Shown one piece after another: positions 22,355 to 30,956 of a stretch of 64,000 nt of DNA; position 1 is the stretch's first letter, and every line of letters begins with the position of its first letter. The position numbers and the translations under genes were made by a program. Source of the stretch: Kosakonia sacchari SP1 (lineage in GTDB: Bacteria > Pseudomonadota > Gammaproteobacteria > Enterobacterales > Enterobacteriaceae); contig NZ_CP007215.2 in the NCBI RefSeq assembly GCF_000300455.3, positions 2,852,001 through 2,916,000 on the forward strand. The letters are read 5' to 3'. The notes below the pieces were generated by a model. It had not been told where the DNA came from and made no database searches. It saw only the letters and a program-made list of their open reading frames with translations.

Positions 22355-25300
22355 ATGCCTGAACAATACCGTTATTCCCTGCCTGTCAAAGCAGGCGACC
22401 AGCGCCAGTTTGGCGAACTGACAGGTGCTGCCTGCGCCACCGAAGTTGCGGAAATCATTGAGCGCCATCCTGGCCCGGTCGTGCTGATTGCGCCGGATAT
22501 GCAAAACGCGCTGCGCTTGCAAGATGAGATTGGTCAATTTACTGATAACCTGGTGATGAACCTTGCCGACTGGGAAACGCTGCCGTATGACAGTTTCTCG
22601 CCACATCAGGAAATTATCTCTTCCCGCCTGTCGACGTTATATCAACTCCCCTCCATGCAGCGCGGCGTGCTGATTGTTCCGGTAAATACGCTGATGCAAC
22701 GCGTTTGCCCGCACAGTTACCTGCATGGCCATGCGCTGGTGATGAAAAAAGGGCAACGTTTGTCGCGCGATGAACTGCGCAGCCAACTGGATAGCGCGGG
22801 CTATCGCCATGTTGATCAGGTTATGGAGCATGGGGAATACGCCACGCGCGGCGCGCTGCTCGATCTTTTCCCGATGGGTAGCGAGCAACCCTTCCGCCTC
22901 GACTTTTTCGACGATGAAATCGATAGTTTGCGTCTTTTCGACGCCGATACCCAGCGTACGCTGGAAGAAGTCGAAGCAATTAACTTACTGCCCGCGCACG
23001 AATTCCCGACCGATAAAAACGCCATTGAGCTGTTCCGCAGCCAGTGGCGCGATAAATTTGAGGTCAAACGCGACGCAGAGCATATCTACCAGCAAGTCAG
23101 CAAAGGTACGTTGCCTACCGGGATTGAGTACTGGCAACCGCTGTTTTTCAGCGAACCGCTACCGCCGTTGTTCAGTTATTTCCCGGCAAACACCTTGCTG
23201 GTCAACACTGGTAATCTGGAAAACAGCGCCGAGCGCTTCCAGCAGGAGACGCAGGCGCGTTTTGAGAATCGTGGTGTTGATCCCATGCGCCCTTTGCTAC
23301 CGCCGGAGACGCTGTGGCTTCGCGTTGATGAACTCTATAGCGAGCTGAAGAAATGGCCGCGCATCCAGTTAAAAACCGAACAACTGTCCGACAAAGCCGC
23401 ACATGTTAACCTCGGTTATCGGTCGTTACCGGATCTGGCGGTACAGGCGCAGCAGAAATCGCCGCTCGATAACCTGCGTAAGTTCCTGGAATCCTTCGCC
23501 GGACCGGTGGTGTTCTCCGTTGAGAGTGAAGGTCGTCGCGAGGCATTAATTGAACTGCTGGCACGCATCAAAGTTGCGCCTAAGCGCATTATGCGTCTCG
23601 ACGAAGCCGAAGCGCCTGGCGCATATCTGATGATCGGCTCAGCAGAACATGGCTTTATCGATACGTTGCGCAGCCGTGCGCTGATTTGTGAAAGCGATCT
23701 GCTCGGTGAACGCGTCGCGCGTCGCCGCCAGGATACACGACGCACCATCAACCCGGATACCCTGATCCGCAACCTCGCCGAGCTGCATGACGGCCAGCCA
23801 GTGGTGCACCTGGAGCACGGCGTGGGGCGTTATGCCGGTATGACCACGCTGGAAGCGGGCGGCATCAAAGGTGAATACCTGATGCTGACCTACGCGGGTG
23901 ATGCCAAATTGTACGTGCCCGTTTCGTCGCTGCATTTAATCAGCCGCTACGCAGGTGGTGCGGAAGAGAACGCGCCGCTACATAAACTGGGCAGCGATGC
24001 CTGGTCGCGCGCGCGGCAAAAAGCGGCGGAAAAAGTGCGCGATGTTGCCGCAGAACTGCTGGATATTTACGCACAGCGCGCCGCCAAAGCGGGTTTCGCC
24101 TTTAAACATGACAAAGAGCAGTATCAACTTTTCTGCGACAGTTTCCCGTTTGAAACCACGCCGGATCAGGCGCAGGCTATTAACGCGGTGCTCAGCGATA
24201 TGTGCCAGCCGCTGGCAATGGACCGCCTGGTGTGTGGCGATGTCGGCTTCGGTAAAACTGAAGTCGCGATGCGCGCCGCATTTCTCGCGGTCGAGAATAA
24301 TAAGCAGGTGGCGGTGCTGGTGCCCACCACTCTGCTCGCTCAGCAGCACTTCGATAACTTCCGCGATCGCTTCGCCAACTGGCCGGTGCGCATCGAAATG
24401 CTTTCACGTTTTCGCAGCGCCAAAGAGCAGGCGCAGATCCTGGAGCAAGCCGCCGAGGGGAAAATCGATATTCTGATTGGCACGCACAAGCTGCTGCAAA
24501 GCGATGTCAAGATGAAGGATCTCGGTCTGTTAATTGTCGATGAAGAGCACCGTTTCGGTGTTCGTCACAAAGAGCGTATTAAAGCGATGCGCGCCGATGT
24601 GGATATCCTGACGCTGACCGCCACGCCGATCCCTCGTACGCTGAATATGGCGATGAGCGGGATGCGCGATTTGTCGATTATCGCCACCCCACCCGCACGA
24701 CGCCTGGCAGTGAAAACTTTTGTGCGCGAGTACGACAATCTGGTGGTGCGCGAGGCGATGCTGCGTGAGATCCTGCGCGGTGGGCAGGTCTACTATCTCT
24801 ACAATGATGTGGAAAATATTCAGAAAGCCGCCGACCGGCTGGCGGAACTGGTGCCAGAAGCGCGCATCGCCATCGGTCACGGCCAGATGCGTGAACGCGA
24901 GCTGGAGCGGGTGATGAATGATTTCCACCATCAACGTTTCAATGTGCTGGTGTGCACCACCATTATTGAAACCGGGATCGATATTCCGACCGCCAACACC
25001 ATCATTATTGAACGCGCCGATCACTTCGGTCTTGCCCAGCTACACCAGCTGCGTGGGCGTGTCGGGCGTTCGCACCACCAGGCCTACGCCTGGCTGCTGA
25101 CGCCGCATCCTAAAGCCATGACCACCGATGCGCAAAAACGCCTGGAGGCTATCGCCTCGCTGGAAGATTTAGGCGCGGGCTTTGCGCTGGCAACGCATGA
25201 TCTGGAAATTCGCGGCGCGGGAGAACTACTGGGCGAAGACCAGAGTGGGCAGATGGAAACCATCGGCTTCTCACTCTATATGGAGCTACTGGAAAACGCG

Positions 25301-25801
25301 GTCGATGCGCTGAAAGCCGGCCGTGAACCGTCGCTGGAAGATCTCACCAGCCAGCAAACTGAAGTTGAATTACGTATGCCTTCGCTGTTGCCGGATGACT
25401 TTATTCCTGACGTCAACACGCGCTTGTCATTCTATAAACGCATCGCCAGCGCCAAAGATGAGAACGCACTGGAGGAGATTAAAGTCGAGCTGATTGACCG
25501 TTTCGGCCTGTTGCCTGATGCGGCGCGTACCCTGCTGGATATTGCCCGCTTGCGCCAGCAGGCGCAAAAACTGGGGATCCGCAAGCTGGAAGGCAACGAG
25601 AAAGGCGGCATGATTGAGTTCAACGCGAAAAATCATGTCAACCCGGCGTGGCTGATTGGCTTGCTGCAGAAACAACCGCAACATTTCCGCCTCGATGGCC
25701 CAACGCGGCTGAAATTTATGCAGGACCTCAGCGAGCGCAAAGTGCGGATGGATTGGGTTCGTAACTTTATGCAGCAACTCGCCGAAAACGCGGTAGCGTG
25801 A
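22355..25801 (+). CDS. mfd: Transcription-repair coupling factor Mfd
   Basis: 1148-residue translocase that removes RNA polymerase stalled at DNA lesions and recruits UvrA. Parts in order: UvrB-like N-terminal region (to about 350), RNA-polymerase-interacting domain around 480-545 (HLEHGVGRYAGMTTLEAGG), RecG-like motor with Walker A GDVGFGKTEVAMRA, DEEHRFGV, TATPIPRTLN and the TRG region (GHGQMRERELERVM, QLRGRVGRS), and a C-terminal autoinhibitory domain. Length equals E. coli. No strong ribosome-binding site is visible; a stable hairpin sits just upstream. Confidence 0.98.
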   Translation: MPEQYRYSLPVKAGDQRQFGELTGAACATEVAEIIERHPGPVVLIAPDMQNALRLQDEIGQFTDNLVMNLADWETLPYDSFSPHQEIISSRLSTLYQLPSMQRGVLIVPVNTLMQRVCPHSYLHGHALVMKKGQRLSRDELRSQLDSAGYRHVDQVMEHGEYATRGALLDLFPMGSEQPFRLDFFDDEIDSLRLFDADTQRTLEEVEAINLLPAHEFPTDKNAIELFRSQWRDKFEVKRDAEHIYQQVSKGTLPTGIEYWQPLFFSEPLPPLFSYFPANTLLVNTGNLENSAERFQQETQARFENRGVDPMRPLLPPETLWLRVDELYSELKKWPRIQLKTEQLSDKAAHVNLGYRSLPDLAVQAQQKSPLDNLRKFLESFAGPVVFSVESEGRREALIELLARIKVAPKRIMRLDEAEAPGAYLMIGSAEHGFIDTLRSRALICESDLLGERVARRRQDTRRTINPDTLIRNLAELHDGQPVVHLEHGVGRYAGMTTLEAGGIKGEYLMLTYAGDAKLYVPVSSLHLISRYAGGAEENAPLHKLGSDAWSRARQKAAEKVRDVAAELLDIYAQRAAKAGFAFKHDKEQYQLFCDSFPFETTPDQAQAINAVLSDMCQPLAMDRLVCGDVGFGKTEVAMRAAFLAVENNKQVAVLVPTTLLAQQHFDNFRDRFANWPVRIEMLSRFRSAKEQAQILEQAAEGKIDILIGTHKLLQSDVKMKDLGLLIVDEEHRFGVRHKERIKAMRADVDILTLTATPIPRTLNMAMSGMRDLSIIATPPARRLAVKTFVREYDNLVVREAMLREILRGGQVYYLYNDVENIQKAADRLAELVPEARIAIGHGQMRERELERVMNDFHHQRFNVLVCTTIIETGIDIPTANTIIIERADHFGLAQLHQLRGRVGRSHHQAYAWLLTPHPKAMTTDAQKRLEAIASLEDLGAGFALATHDLEIRGAGELLGEDQSGQMETIGFSLYMELLENAVDALKAGREPSLEDLTSQQTEVELRMPSLLPDDFIPDVNTRLSFYKRIASAKDENALEEIKVELIDRFGLLPDAARTLLDIARLRQQAQKLGIRKLEGNEKGGMIEFNAKNHVNPAWLIGLLQKQPQHFRLDGPTRLKFMQDLSERKVRMDWVRNFMQQLAENAVA

Positions 25802-25815
25802 CAAAAATGATCCGG

Positions 25816-25835
25816 GCCGGGTCGCACGACCCGGC
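25816..25835. other. GC-rich hairpin after mfd
   Basis: GCCGGGTC/GACCCGGC, an 8-bp stem with a GCAC loop, 15 bases past the mfd stop and followed by ACCCTTACTTTCC. It could be a weak terminator or a REP-like 3' element; it shares the CCGGGTCGC core with the hairpin after potD. Confidence 0.45.
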
Positions 25836-25961
25836 ACCCTTACTTTCCTCAACATTTACAAATATTTTGCAATACCCCAGGGTTTCCCTACACGCTGACC
25901 TACCATAATTCCATCACACAGCCTTATAGCAATAACCTTATGATTTACATGGATTATGGTA

Positions 25962-26921
25962 ATGATAAAAATGTCGCGTTTCGTTCACTGGCTCGCGCTG
26001 CTGGCCGCCACTGTCGCTCTCGCCCTACCCGCACGCGCTAATACCTGGCCTTTACCCCCTTCCGGCAGTAACCTCGTTGGCGAGAACCGTTTTCATGTCG
26101 TGCAGAATGACGGCGGTTCACTGGAGGCGATTGCTAAGCAATATAATGTGGGGTTCCTTGCGCTTTTGCAGGCCAACCCCGGTATCGATCCGTATGTCCC
26201 GCGCGCGGGCAGCGTCCTGACTATTCCGCTGCAAACGCTGCTGCCCGATGTGCCGCGCAAAGGCATTGTGATCAACCTCGCCGAGTTGCGCCTCTATTAC
26301 TATCCGCCAGGTAAAAACGAAGTCACGGTTTACCCAATCGGCATTGGCCAACTGGGTGGCGACACGCTGACGCCCACCATGGTCACCACGGTTTCTGATA
26401 AACGCGCGAACCCCACCTGGACACCGACCGCGAATATTCGCGCGCGCTATAAAGCACAGGGAATAAATCTTCCCGCAGTGATGCCTGCCGGGCCGGATAA
26501 CCCGATGGGACACCACGCCATTCGCCTTGCCGCGTTTGGTGGCGTCTATTTGCTGCACGGCACTAACGCCGATTTCGGTATTGGTATGCGCGTTAGCTCC
26601 GGCTGCATTCGCCTGCGTGACAAAGACATTTCTAATCTGTTTGCCCAGGTTTCCCCGGGTACGCCAGTGAATATCATCAATACGCCGATCAAAGCGTCAG
26701 TTGAACCCGATGGCAGACGGCTGGTTGAAGTGCATCAGCCGCTATCGAAATCGATTAACGATGATCCTAAAACGTTACCCATCGTGCTGAACGCCGCGAT
26801 GCAAGCGTTCAAAGATGATGCGCGCAGCGATGCAGCAGTGATGAGCCATGCGATGGAAGTGCGTTCCGGGATGCCGGTCGATATCAACCGCCATATTGAA
26901 AATGTGTCGCAGGTGATGTAA
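25962..26921 (+). CDS. ldtC: L,D-transpeptidase LdtC (YcfS)
   Basis: 319-residue periplasmic YkuD-type transpeptidase that attaches Braun lipoprotein to murein in E. coli. A signal peptide (WLALLAATVALALPARA) is followed by a LysM-like murein-binding segment (FHVVQNDGGSLEAIAKQYNV) and the catalytic domain with HGTNADFGIGMRVSSGCIRL, where the cysteine of SSGCIR is the nucleophile. ATG 25962 is eight bases from GGA and matches the E. coli start; an in-frame ATG at 25956 has poorer spacing. It is convergent with bhsA across a shared terminator. Confidence 0.95.
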   Translation: MIKMSRFVHWLALLAATVALALPARANTWPLPPSGSNLVGENRFHVVQNDGGSLEAIAKQYNVGFLALLQANPGIDPYVPRAGSVLTIPLQTLLPDVPRKGIVINLAELRLYYYPPGKNEVTVYPIGIGQLGGDTLTPTMVTTVSDKRANPTWTPTANIRARYKAQGINLPAVMPAGPDNPMGHHAIRLAAFGGVYLLHGTNADFGIGMRVSSGCIRLRDKDISNLFAQVSPGTPVNIINTPIKASVEPDGRRLVEVHQPLSKSINDDPKTLPIVLNAAMQAFKDDARSDAAVMSHAMEVRSGMPVDINRHIENVSQVM

Positions 26922-26936
26922 CTGCCCTGCCGACGT

Positions 26937-26973
26937 AAAAAAAGGCCCTGCGATAATTCGCGGGGCCTTTTTT
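26937..26973. terminator. Bidirectional terminator between ldtC and bhsA
   Basis: AAAAAAAGGCCC and GGGCCTTTTTT arms (with TGCG/CGCG pairing inside) give an A-flanked, U-ended hairpin that works in both directions. It lies between the convergent ldtC and bhsA genes. Confidence 0.9.
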
Positions 26974-27000
26974 ATATAACTCTGACGTAATATGTTGCGC

Positions 27001-27258
27001 TTATTTGTAAAGAACAGCCGTGCCGTGCAGGTTATCGGAGCCGGTCACAGAAGTGATGCGAAACGATTTCGCGCCCATCTGATCGGCTTTCTGTGCCAGT
27101 TGATCTTCAACAGAAGCGAGGTTGGAGTTCGCACGCACACCAATGGTCGCCACTTCCTGCTGGCCTGTCGGAGCAGATTGCACTTCAACAGCAGCGAAAC
27201 TGGCGAAAGAGAGAGAACTCAGCACAGCAGCAGTAAACAGCGCAGTGATATTTTTCAT
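27001..27258 (-). CDS. bhsA: Multiple-stress resistance outer-membrane protein BhsA (YcfR)
   Basis: 85-residue small exported protein of the YhcN/BhsA family (DUF1471). Signal peptide MKNITALFTAAVLSSLSFASFA, then AVEVQSAP and the conserved end AQKADQMGAKSFRITSVTG. In E. coli it lowers copper permeability and biofilm formation and is induced by copper, acid, chlorine and peroxide; the neighbouring ComR is its repressor. It is divergent from comR across a 244-bp region with repeated operator-like boxes. Confidence 0.96.
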   Translation of the reverse strand: MKNITALFTAAVLSSLSFASFAAVEVQSAPTGQQEVATIGVRANSNLASVEDQLAQKADQMGAKSFRITSVTGSDNLHGTAVLYK

Positions 27259-27321
27259 GATGTCTTTCCTGGATGCAGGTGAAGGATGTCGTTAAACATT
27301 AAGTTAACGATCGATACACAA

Positions 27322-27351
27322 ATCGTAGATGTGATCTGCATCATGCGTCAA
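27322..27351 (-). promoter_or_regulatory. Promoter candidate for bhsA
   Basis: On the minus strand TTGACG (27351-27346) and TACGAT (27327-27322) are spaced by 18 bp and lie about 65 bp from the bhsA ATG. TGTGATCTGCATCATG at 27330-27345 inside the spacer resembles a CRP half-site pair but the right half is weak. Confidence 0.5.
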
Positions 27352-27355
27352 TTCA

Positions 27356-27379
27356 TTTTTATAATGATCGTTAAATAAA
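27356..27379. repeat. Operator-like repeat, copy 1 (bhsA/comR region)
   Basis: A 24-nt box starting TTTTTATAATGATCGTTAA, 21/24 identical to a second copy 101 bp downstream. It lies just upstream of the bhsA -35. The inverted core TTAACGATC also occurs at 27304-27312, so the core resembles a repressor recognition element; ComR is the obvious candidate. Confidence 0.55.
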
Positions 27380-27456
27380 ATAAAATTCATTTAAAATTCA
27401 TAAAGATAGAATTTATCAATATGTGCTAATTTGCTGCTGGTTATCTGGCGGGAATA

Positions 27457-27480
27457 TTTTTATAATGGTCGTTCAACAAA
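27457..27480. repeat. Operator-like repeat, copy 2 (before comR)
   Basis: The second copy starts TTTTTATAATGGTCGTTCAA, differing from copy 1 at three positions. It includes a TATAAT that can serve as the comR -10 element, 36 bp before the comR ATG, which would allow autorepression. Confidence 0.55.
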
Positions 27481-27502
27481 CTAACAAAGGTTAGGCGGCG
27501 AT

Positions 27503-28138
27503 ATGACCAGTGAAGTCAGTAGTTGCACCAAAAAAAGCCGTGGCCGACCGAAAGTGTTCGACAGGGAAGCGGCGCTCGACAAAGCCATGACGCTATTTTG
27601 GCAACATGGTTACGAAGCCACATCATTATCCGATCTCGTCGAAGCGACCGGGGCGAAAGCGCCGACGCTGTATGCCGAGTTCACCAACAAAGAGGGACTG
27701 TTTCGCGCCGTCCTCGATCGTTACATCACCCGATTCGCACGTCAGCACGAAGCGCAGTTGTTGTGCGAAGAAAAATCGGTGGAAAGCGCGCTGCGGGATT
27801 ACTTCACCGCCGTGGCGAAGTGCTTTACCAGCACGGATACGCCCGCTGGGTGCTTTATGATCAACACCTCGGCGACGCTGGCGGCATCGTCACAGGCAAT
27901 TGCGAACACCATAAAATCCCGACATGCGCAGCAGGAAGAGACGCTGCGTCAGTTTCTCACCGCTCGCCAGCTACGCGGCGAAATTCCGCAAGCGGTTGAC
28001 ACGCTTGTATTAGCACAGTTTTTAGGATGTATCTTGCAGGGTATGTCTATCAGCGCGCGTGAAGGCGCAAGTTGTGAAAAACTGCTGCAAATCATTCAAA
28101 CCACCCTGCGGTTGTGGCCAGATTTGATCAAAGCCTGA
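27503..28138 (+). CDS. comR: TetR-family copper-responsive repressor ComR (YcfQ)
   Basis: 211-residue TetR/AcrR regulator. The N-terminal helix-turn-helix is clear (RGRPKVFDREAALDKAMTLF, then GYEATSLSDLVEATG and KAPTLYAEFTNKEGLF); the rest is a ligand/metal-sensing helical domain with FTSTDTPAGCFMIN, typical of this subfamily. E. coli ComR represses bhsA and is relieved by Cu(II). It is divergent from bhsA; repeated operator-like boxes lie between. A hairpin (28146-28165) follows the stop, but its U-tract would face the other strand. Confidence 0.94.
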   Translation: MTSEVSSCTKKSRGRPKVFDREAALDKAMTLFWQHGYEATSLSDLVEATGAKAPTLYAEFTNKEGLFRAVLDRYITRFARQHEAQLLCEEKSVESALRDYFTAVAKCFTSTDTPAGCFMINTSATLAASSQAIANTIKSRHAQQEETLRQFLTARQLRGEIPQAVDTLVLAQFLGCILQGMSISAREGASCEKLLQIIQTTLRLWPDLIKA

Positions 28139-28416
28139 AAAAAAATGAGACGGGAAACCGTCTCATCTCGCCTCTGTGATAGAGATATCACATTTCAACA
28201 ATAGGTAAAATCTATCAGCGTTTTCCCCCGCTTTGCTATTCTTAATTGTGATTATTTCGCGGCTAATGATTAGTCCGGATGATACAAATAATGAGCATCA
28301 TGATGATGCAGCTATGTACTTGCTTTCCTTTGCTCTCACCCTAAGTGCTGAATTAAACGACTTCCGAGGATAAAGGGTATTTACCTGTACTTAACACATG
28401 CAGAAGGAAAATGGAG

Positions 28417-28566
28417 ATGATTTTGCTATTACCATTCATTAAAGTGTTAATAGTAATAACATTATTATTTGGTCTGTGGGTTTTGTTGGGTGGTTCAGTA
28501 CTGTTTGCGTTTATCTCAATTGTGATAACAGGCCTGCTGCTGGTTCGCCAACACGACTTCATTTGA
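28417..28566 (+). CDS. Candidate 49-residue membrane protein
   Basis: Short ORF of 49 codons, too small for usual calling. AAGGA lies eight bases before the ATG and an intrinsic terminator begins seven bases after the TGA, which together argue for a real gene. The product is almost wholly hydrophobic: two helices about residues 3-25 (PFIKVLIVITLLFGLWVLL) and 27-43 (SVLFAFISIVITGLLLV), then a charged end RQHDFI. An ATG two codons earlier is too close to the ribosome-binding site. No known name recognised. The 280 bp upstream (28139-28416) hold a hairpin and a possible 17-codon ORF at 28291-28344 but no recognised gene. Confidence 0.6.
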   Translation: MILLLPFIKVLIVITLLFGLWVLLGGSVLFAFISIVITGLLLVRQHDFI

Positions 28567-28572
28567 CTGATT

Positions 28573-28601
28573 AAAGCCTTGCAGGAATGTGAGGCTTTTT
28601 T
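28573..28601 (+). terminator. Intrinsic terminator after the small membrane ORF
   Basis: AAAGCCT/AGGCTTT stem with a 12-nt loop followed by TTT. It lies on the plus strand, where the only upstream candidate gene is the 49-codon ORF. Confidence 0.75.
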
Positions 28602-28604
28602 AAT

Positions 28605-28639
28605 GAAAAAAGGCTCCTCAGCCTGAGCGATGAGGAGCC
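28605..28639 (-). terminator. Intrinsic terminator after ycfJ
   Basis: On the minus strand GGCTCCTCA and TGAGGAGCC form a perfect 9-bp stem with a 10-nt loop, followed by seven T residues. Confidence 0.9.
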
Positions 28640-28660
28640 AACATGCAGAGTACTTCTGTT

Positions 28661-29200
28661 TTACGCTTTGTTATTCAAAACCAGTTGACCATTGCCATCC
28701 AGCGGGATTTGCGTACCAGGATCTTTATCCATGCGGATTTTTCCCTGTTGGTCACCAATTTTATACGTCACGTCATAACCGAGCATTTTTTCTGACTTGT
28801 CATACACGGTGCTGCAACGTTGCTGATTCGTGGTGTAGGTATCCCTTTCTTGCATCCCGCCCTGAATTTGATTACCGGCGTAACCGCCGCCCAGCGCACC
28901 AACGACCGTGGCGACATCTCTACCGCGACCACCACCAAACTGGTGCCCCAGCACGCCACCCGCCACCGCGCCAAGAACAGAACCGGTAATTCGATTTTCA
29001 TCTTGTACGGGTCGACGATGCGTCACTGTCACATTTCGACACTCCTGACGTGGCGTTTTTACCGTTTCCTTGATTGGCGTCGCAGAAACCACTTGCGCGT
29101 ACTGAGGACCGCGCTCAAACACGTTCAGGCTGGCAACTGCGGCAACGCCCAGTGCAGCGGCCACGCCAATACCGATACCCGCTAACATTGATTTGTTCAT
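28661..29200 (-). CDS. ycfJ: Glycine-zipper 2TM-domain protein YcfJ
   Basis: 179-residue envelope protein with a glycine-zipper membrane segment (TGSVLGAVAGGVLGHQFGGG onward to GALGGGYAGNQIQG) and an N-terminal hydrophobic anchor (LAGIGIGVAAALGVAAVASL). Conserved cysteines are seen in QECRNV and QRCSTVYD. Function is unknown; the family includes surface-antigen-like proteins. ATG 29200 gives MNKSMLAGIG and the E. coli length; an upstream in-frame ATG adds eleven unconserved residues. Own terminator downstream. Confidence 0.92.
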   Translation of the reverse strand: MNKSMLAGIGIGVAAALGVAAVASLNVFERGPQYAQVVSATPIKETVKTPRQECRNVTVTHRRPVQDENRITGSVLGAVAGGVLGHQFGGGRGRDVATVVGALGGGYAGNQIQGGMQERDTYTTNQQRCSTVYDKSEKMLGYDVTYKIGDQQGKIRMDKDPGTQIPLDGNGQLVLNNKA

Positions 29201-29354
29201 CAGGATTCTCTCCCTGTTTGCTATTGGTAACAATTTTGCAACTTCGCAAGCAAGGAAGCCAATCAGAAAGAACGTAAAAAGAGGGATAGTGGGCAGGAAA
29301 ATGACGACATTCAGAGTTATCTGAGCGGTTTTACGCCCCCTGTAGAGCGATATG

Positions 29355-29387
29355 CTGCTCCCTGGCAGGTAAAGCCGCAGGGAGCAG
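29355..29387. other. Hairpin downstream of ndh
   Basis: CTGCTCCCTG/CAGGGAGCAG, a perfect 10-bp stem with a 13-nt loop, just past the ndh stop. No U-tract, so 3'-end protection or factor-assisted termination is more likely than simple intrinsic termination. Confidence 0.5.
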
Positions 29388-29394
29388 AACAGTG

Positions 29395-30699
29395 TTAGTG
29401 CAATTTGAGACGCGGGCGGATCACCCGGTTAATACTACCGACCAGCATCATCAAGCCCGTTTTGAAATACCCATGCAGCGCAACCTGGTGCATACGGTAC
29501 AGCGAGATATACACAAAGCGTGCGATACGGCCTTCAACCATCATCGAACCGCGCATCAGGTTGCCCATCAGACTGCCAACCGTCGAGAAATTGGACAGGG
29601 AAACCAGAGAACCATGATCTTTATAAACGTACGATTTCAGCGGCTTACCTTTGATCTGCGCCAGAATGTTATGCAAAGCAAGGCTTGCCATCTGGTGAGC
29701 AGCCTGCGCACGCGGCGGTACAAAACCACCTTCCGGTCGTGCACACGACGCGCAATCGCCAATTGCGTAAATGTCCGCATCGCGGGTGGTTTGTAATGTT
29801 GGTTCGACCACCAGCTGGTTAATGCGGTTGGTTTCCAGCCCGCCAATCTCTTTCATAAAGTCCGGCGCTTTAATACCCGCCGCCCACACCATCAGATCGG
29901 CGTTGATATATTCGCCCTCTTTCGTGTGCAGACCGCCTTCATCGGCGCTGGTCACCATCGTTTGAGTCAGTACACGTACGCCCATTTTGGTCAACTCGTT
30001 ATGCGCGGCACCGGAAATACGTGGCGGCAGCGCAGGCAGAATACGTTCGCCGGCTTCCACCAGCGTCACGTTCAGCGCTTCGTTTGTCAGACCTTTATAA
30101 CCATAACTGTGCAGCTGTTTCACCGCGTTGTGCAGCTCCGCAGAAAGTTCAACGCCGGTTGCCCCACCGCCAACAATCGCAATGTTGACTTTGCCATTAG
30201 CGCCAAGGTTTGCCGAGTATTTCAGGAACAGATTGAGCATCTCCTGGTGGAAACGGCGAGCCTGGTGCGGGTTGTCGAGGAAAATACAGTGCTCTTTCAC
30301 GCCAGGCGTGTTGAAGTCGTTCGAGGTACTGCCGAGCGCCATTACCAGCGTGTCATAGGCCAGTTTACGTTCTGGCACCAGTAAATCGCCCTTCTCATCG
30401 CGCAATTCAGCAAGCGTAATGGTTTTGCTTTCGCGGTTAATATCCACGACAGAGCCAAGCTGGAACTGAAAATGGTGATTACGCGCGTGTGCCAGGTAGC
30501 TCAGCGCATCGACACCCTCATCCAGCGAACCGGTTGCCACTTCATGCAACAACGGCTTCCACAAATGGCTGTGATTACGATCGACAAGCGTGATTTTCGC
30601 TTTTTTTCCGCGGCCAAGCTTTTTACCTAACTGCGTCGCCAGTTCCAGACCACCAGCACCCCCGCCTACAATCACAATTTTCTTCAATGGTGTAGTCAA
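29395..30699 (-). CDS. ndh: Type II NADH dehydrogenase Ndh
   Basis: 434-residue, single-subunit, non-proton-pumping NADH:quinone oxidoreductase on the inner face of the membrane. Two Rossmann motifs: FAD-binding [16 protein letters not shown] at the N-terminus and NADH-binding [17 protein letters not shown] near residue 180; [13 protein letters not shown] is the second FAD block. The C-terminal amphipathic region mediates membrane binding. Length equals E. coli. An exact FNR box lies upstream, in line with known anaerobic repression of ndh. Confidence 0.98.
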   Translation of the reverse strand: MTTPLKKIVIVGGGAGGLELATQLGKKLGRGKKAKITLVDRNHSHLWKPLLHEVATGSLDEGVDALSYLAHARNHHFQFQLGSVVDINRESKTITLAELRDEKGDLLVPERKLAYDTLVMALGSTSNDFNTPGVKEHCIFLDNPHQARRFHQEMLNLFLKYSANLGANGKVNIAIVGGGATGVELSAELHNAVKQLHSYGYKGLTNEALNVTLVEAGERILPALPPRISGAAHNELTKMGVRVLTQTMVTSADEGGLHTKEGEYINADLMVWAAGIKAPDFMKEIGGLETNRINQLVVEPTLQTTRDADIYAIGDCASCARPEGGFVPPRAQAAHQMASLALHNILAQIKGKPLKSYVYKDHGSLVSLSNFSTVGSLMGNLMRGSMMVEGRIARFVYISLYRMHQVALHGYFKTGLMMLVGSINRVIRPRLKLH

Positions 30700-30833
30700 C
30701 GTGACCCCCTAAAATATTAACCAATTGTTAATTAAAAGTTATAAAAATAGCCTTTAATTAACAACAGGTTACGCACTTACAACCAGATATTGACGTCGAG
30801 AATAACACGAACGGTTCAATGGTCATACCAAAA

Positions 30834-30847
30834 TTGATATGCATCAA
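30834..30847. promoter_or_regulatory. FNR binding site upstream of ndh
   Basis: TTGATATGCATCAA is a perfect match to the FNR consensus TTGAT-N4-ATCAA, about 135 bp upstream of the ndh ATG. In E. coli FNR represses ndh anaerobically from two upstream sites; a second clear site was not found here. Confidence 0.8.
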
Positions 30848-30956
30848 GTTTTGATGCTTAAAAGATGAGCAAGTGTAGCCGACAGACAAAATAATGCCCG
30901 GCGAAACGCACAGATAAAAATAGCGCCGGCAGGTGAGATAACCTGCCGGAAGGGAA

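Noticed and set aside
28146-28165. TGAGACGG-GAAA-CCGTCTCA hairpin as comR terminator
   Set aside because: The A/T-run is on the 5' side on the plus strand, so it would terminate minus-strand transcripts only, and no minus-strand gene ends there.
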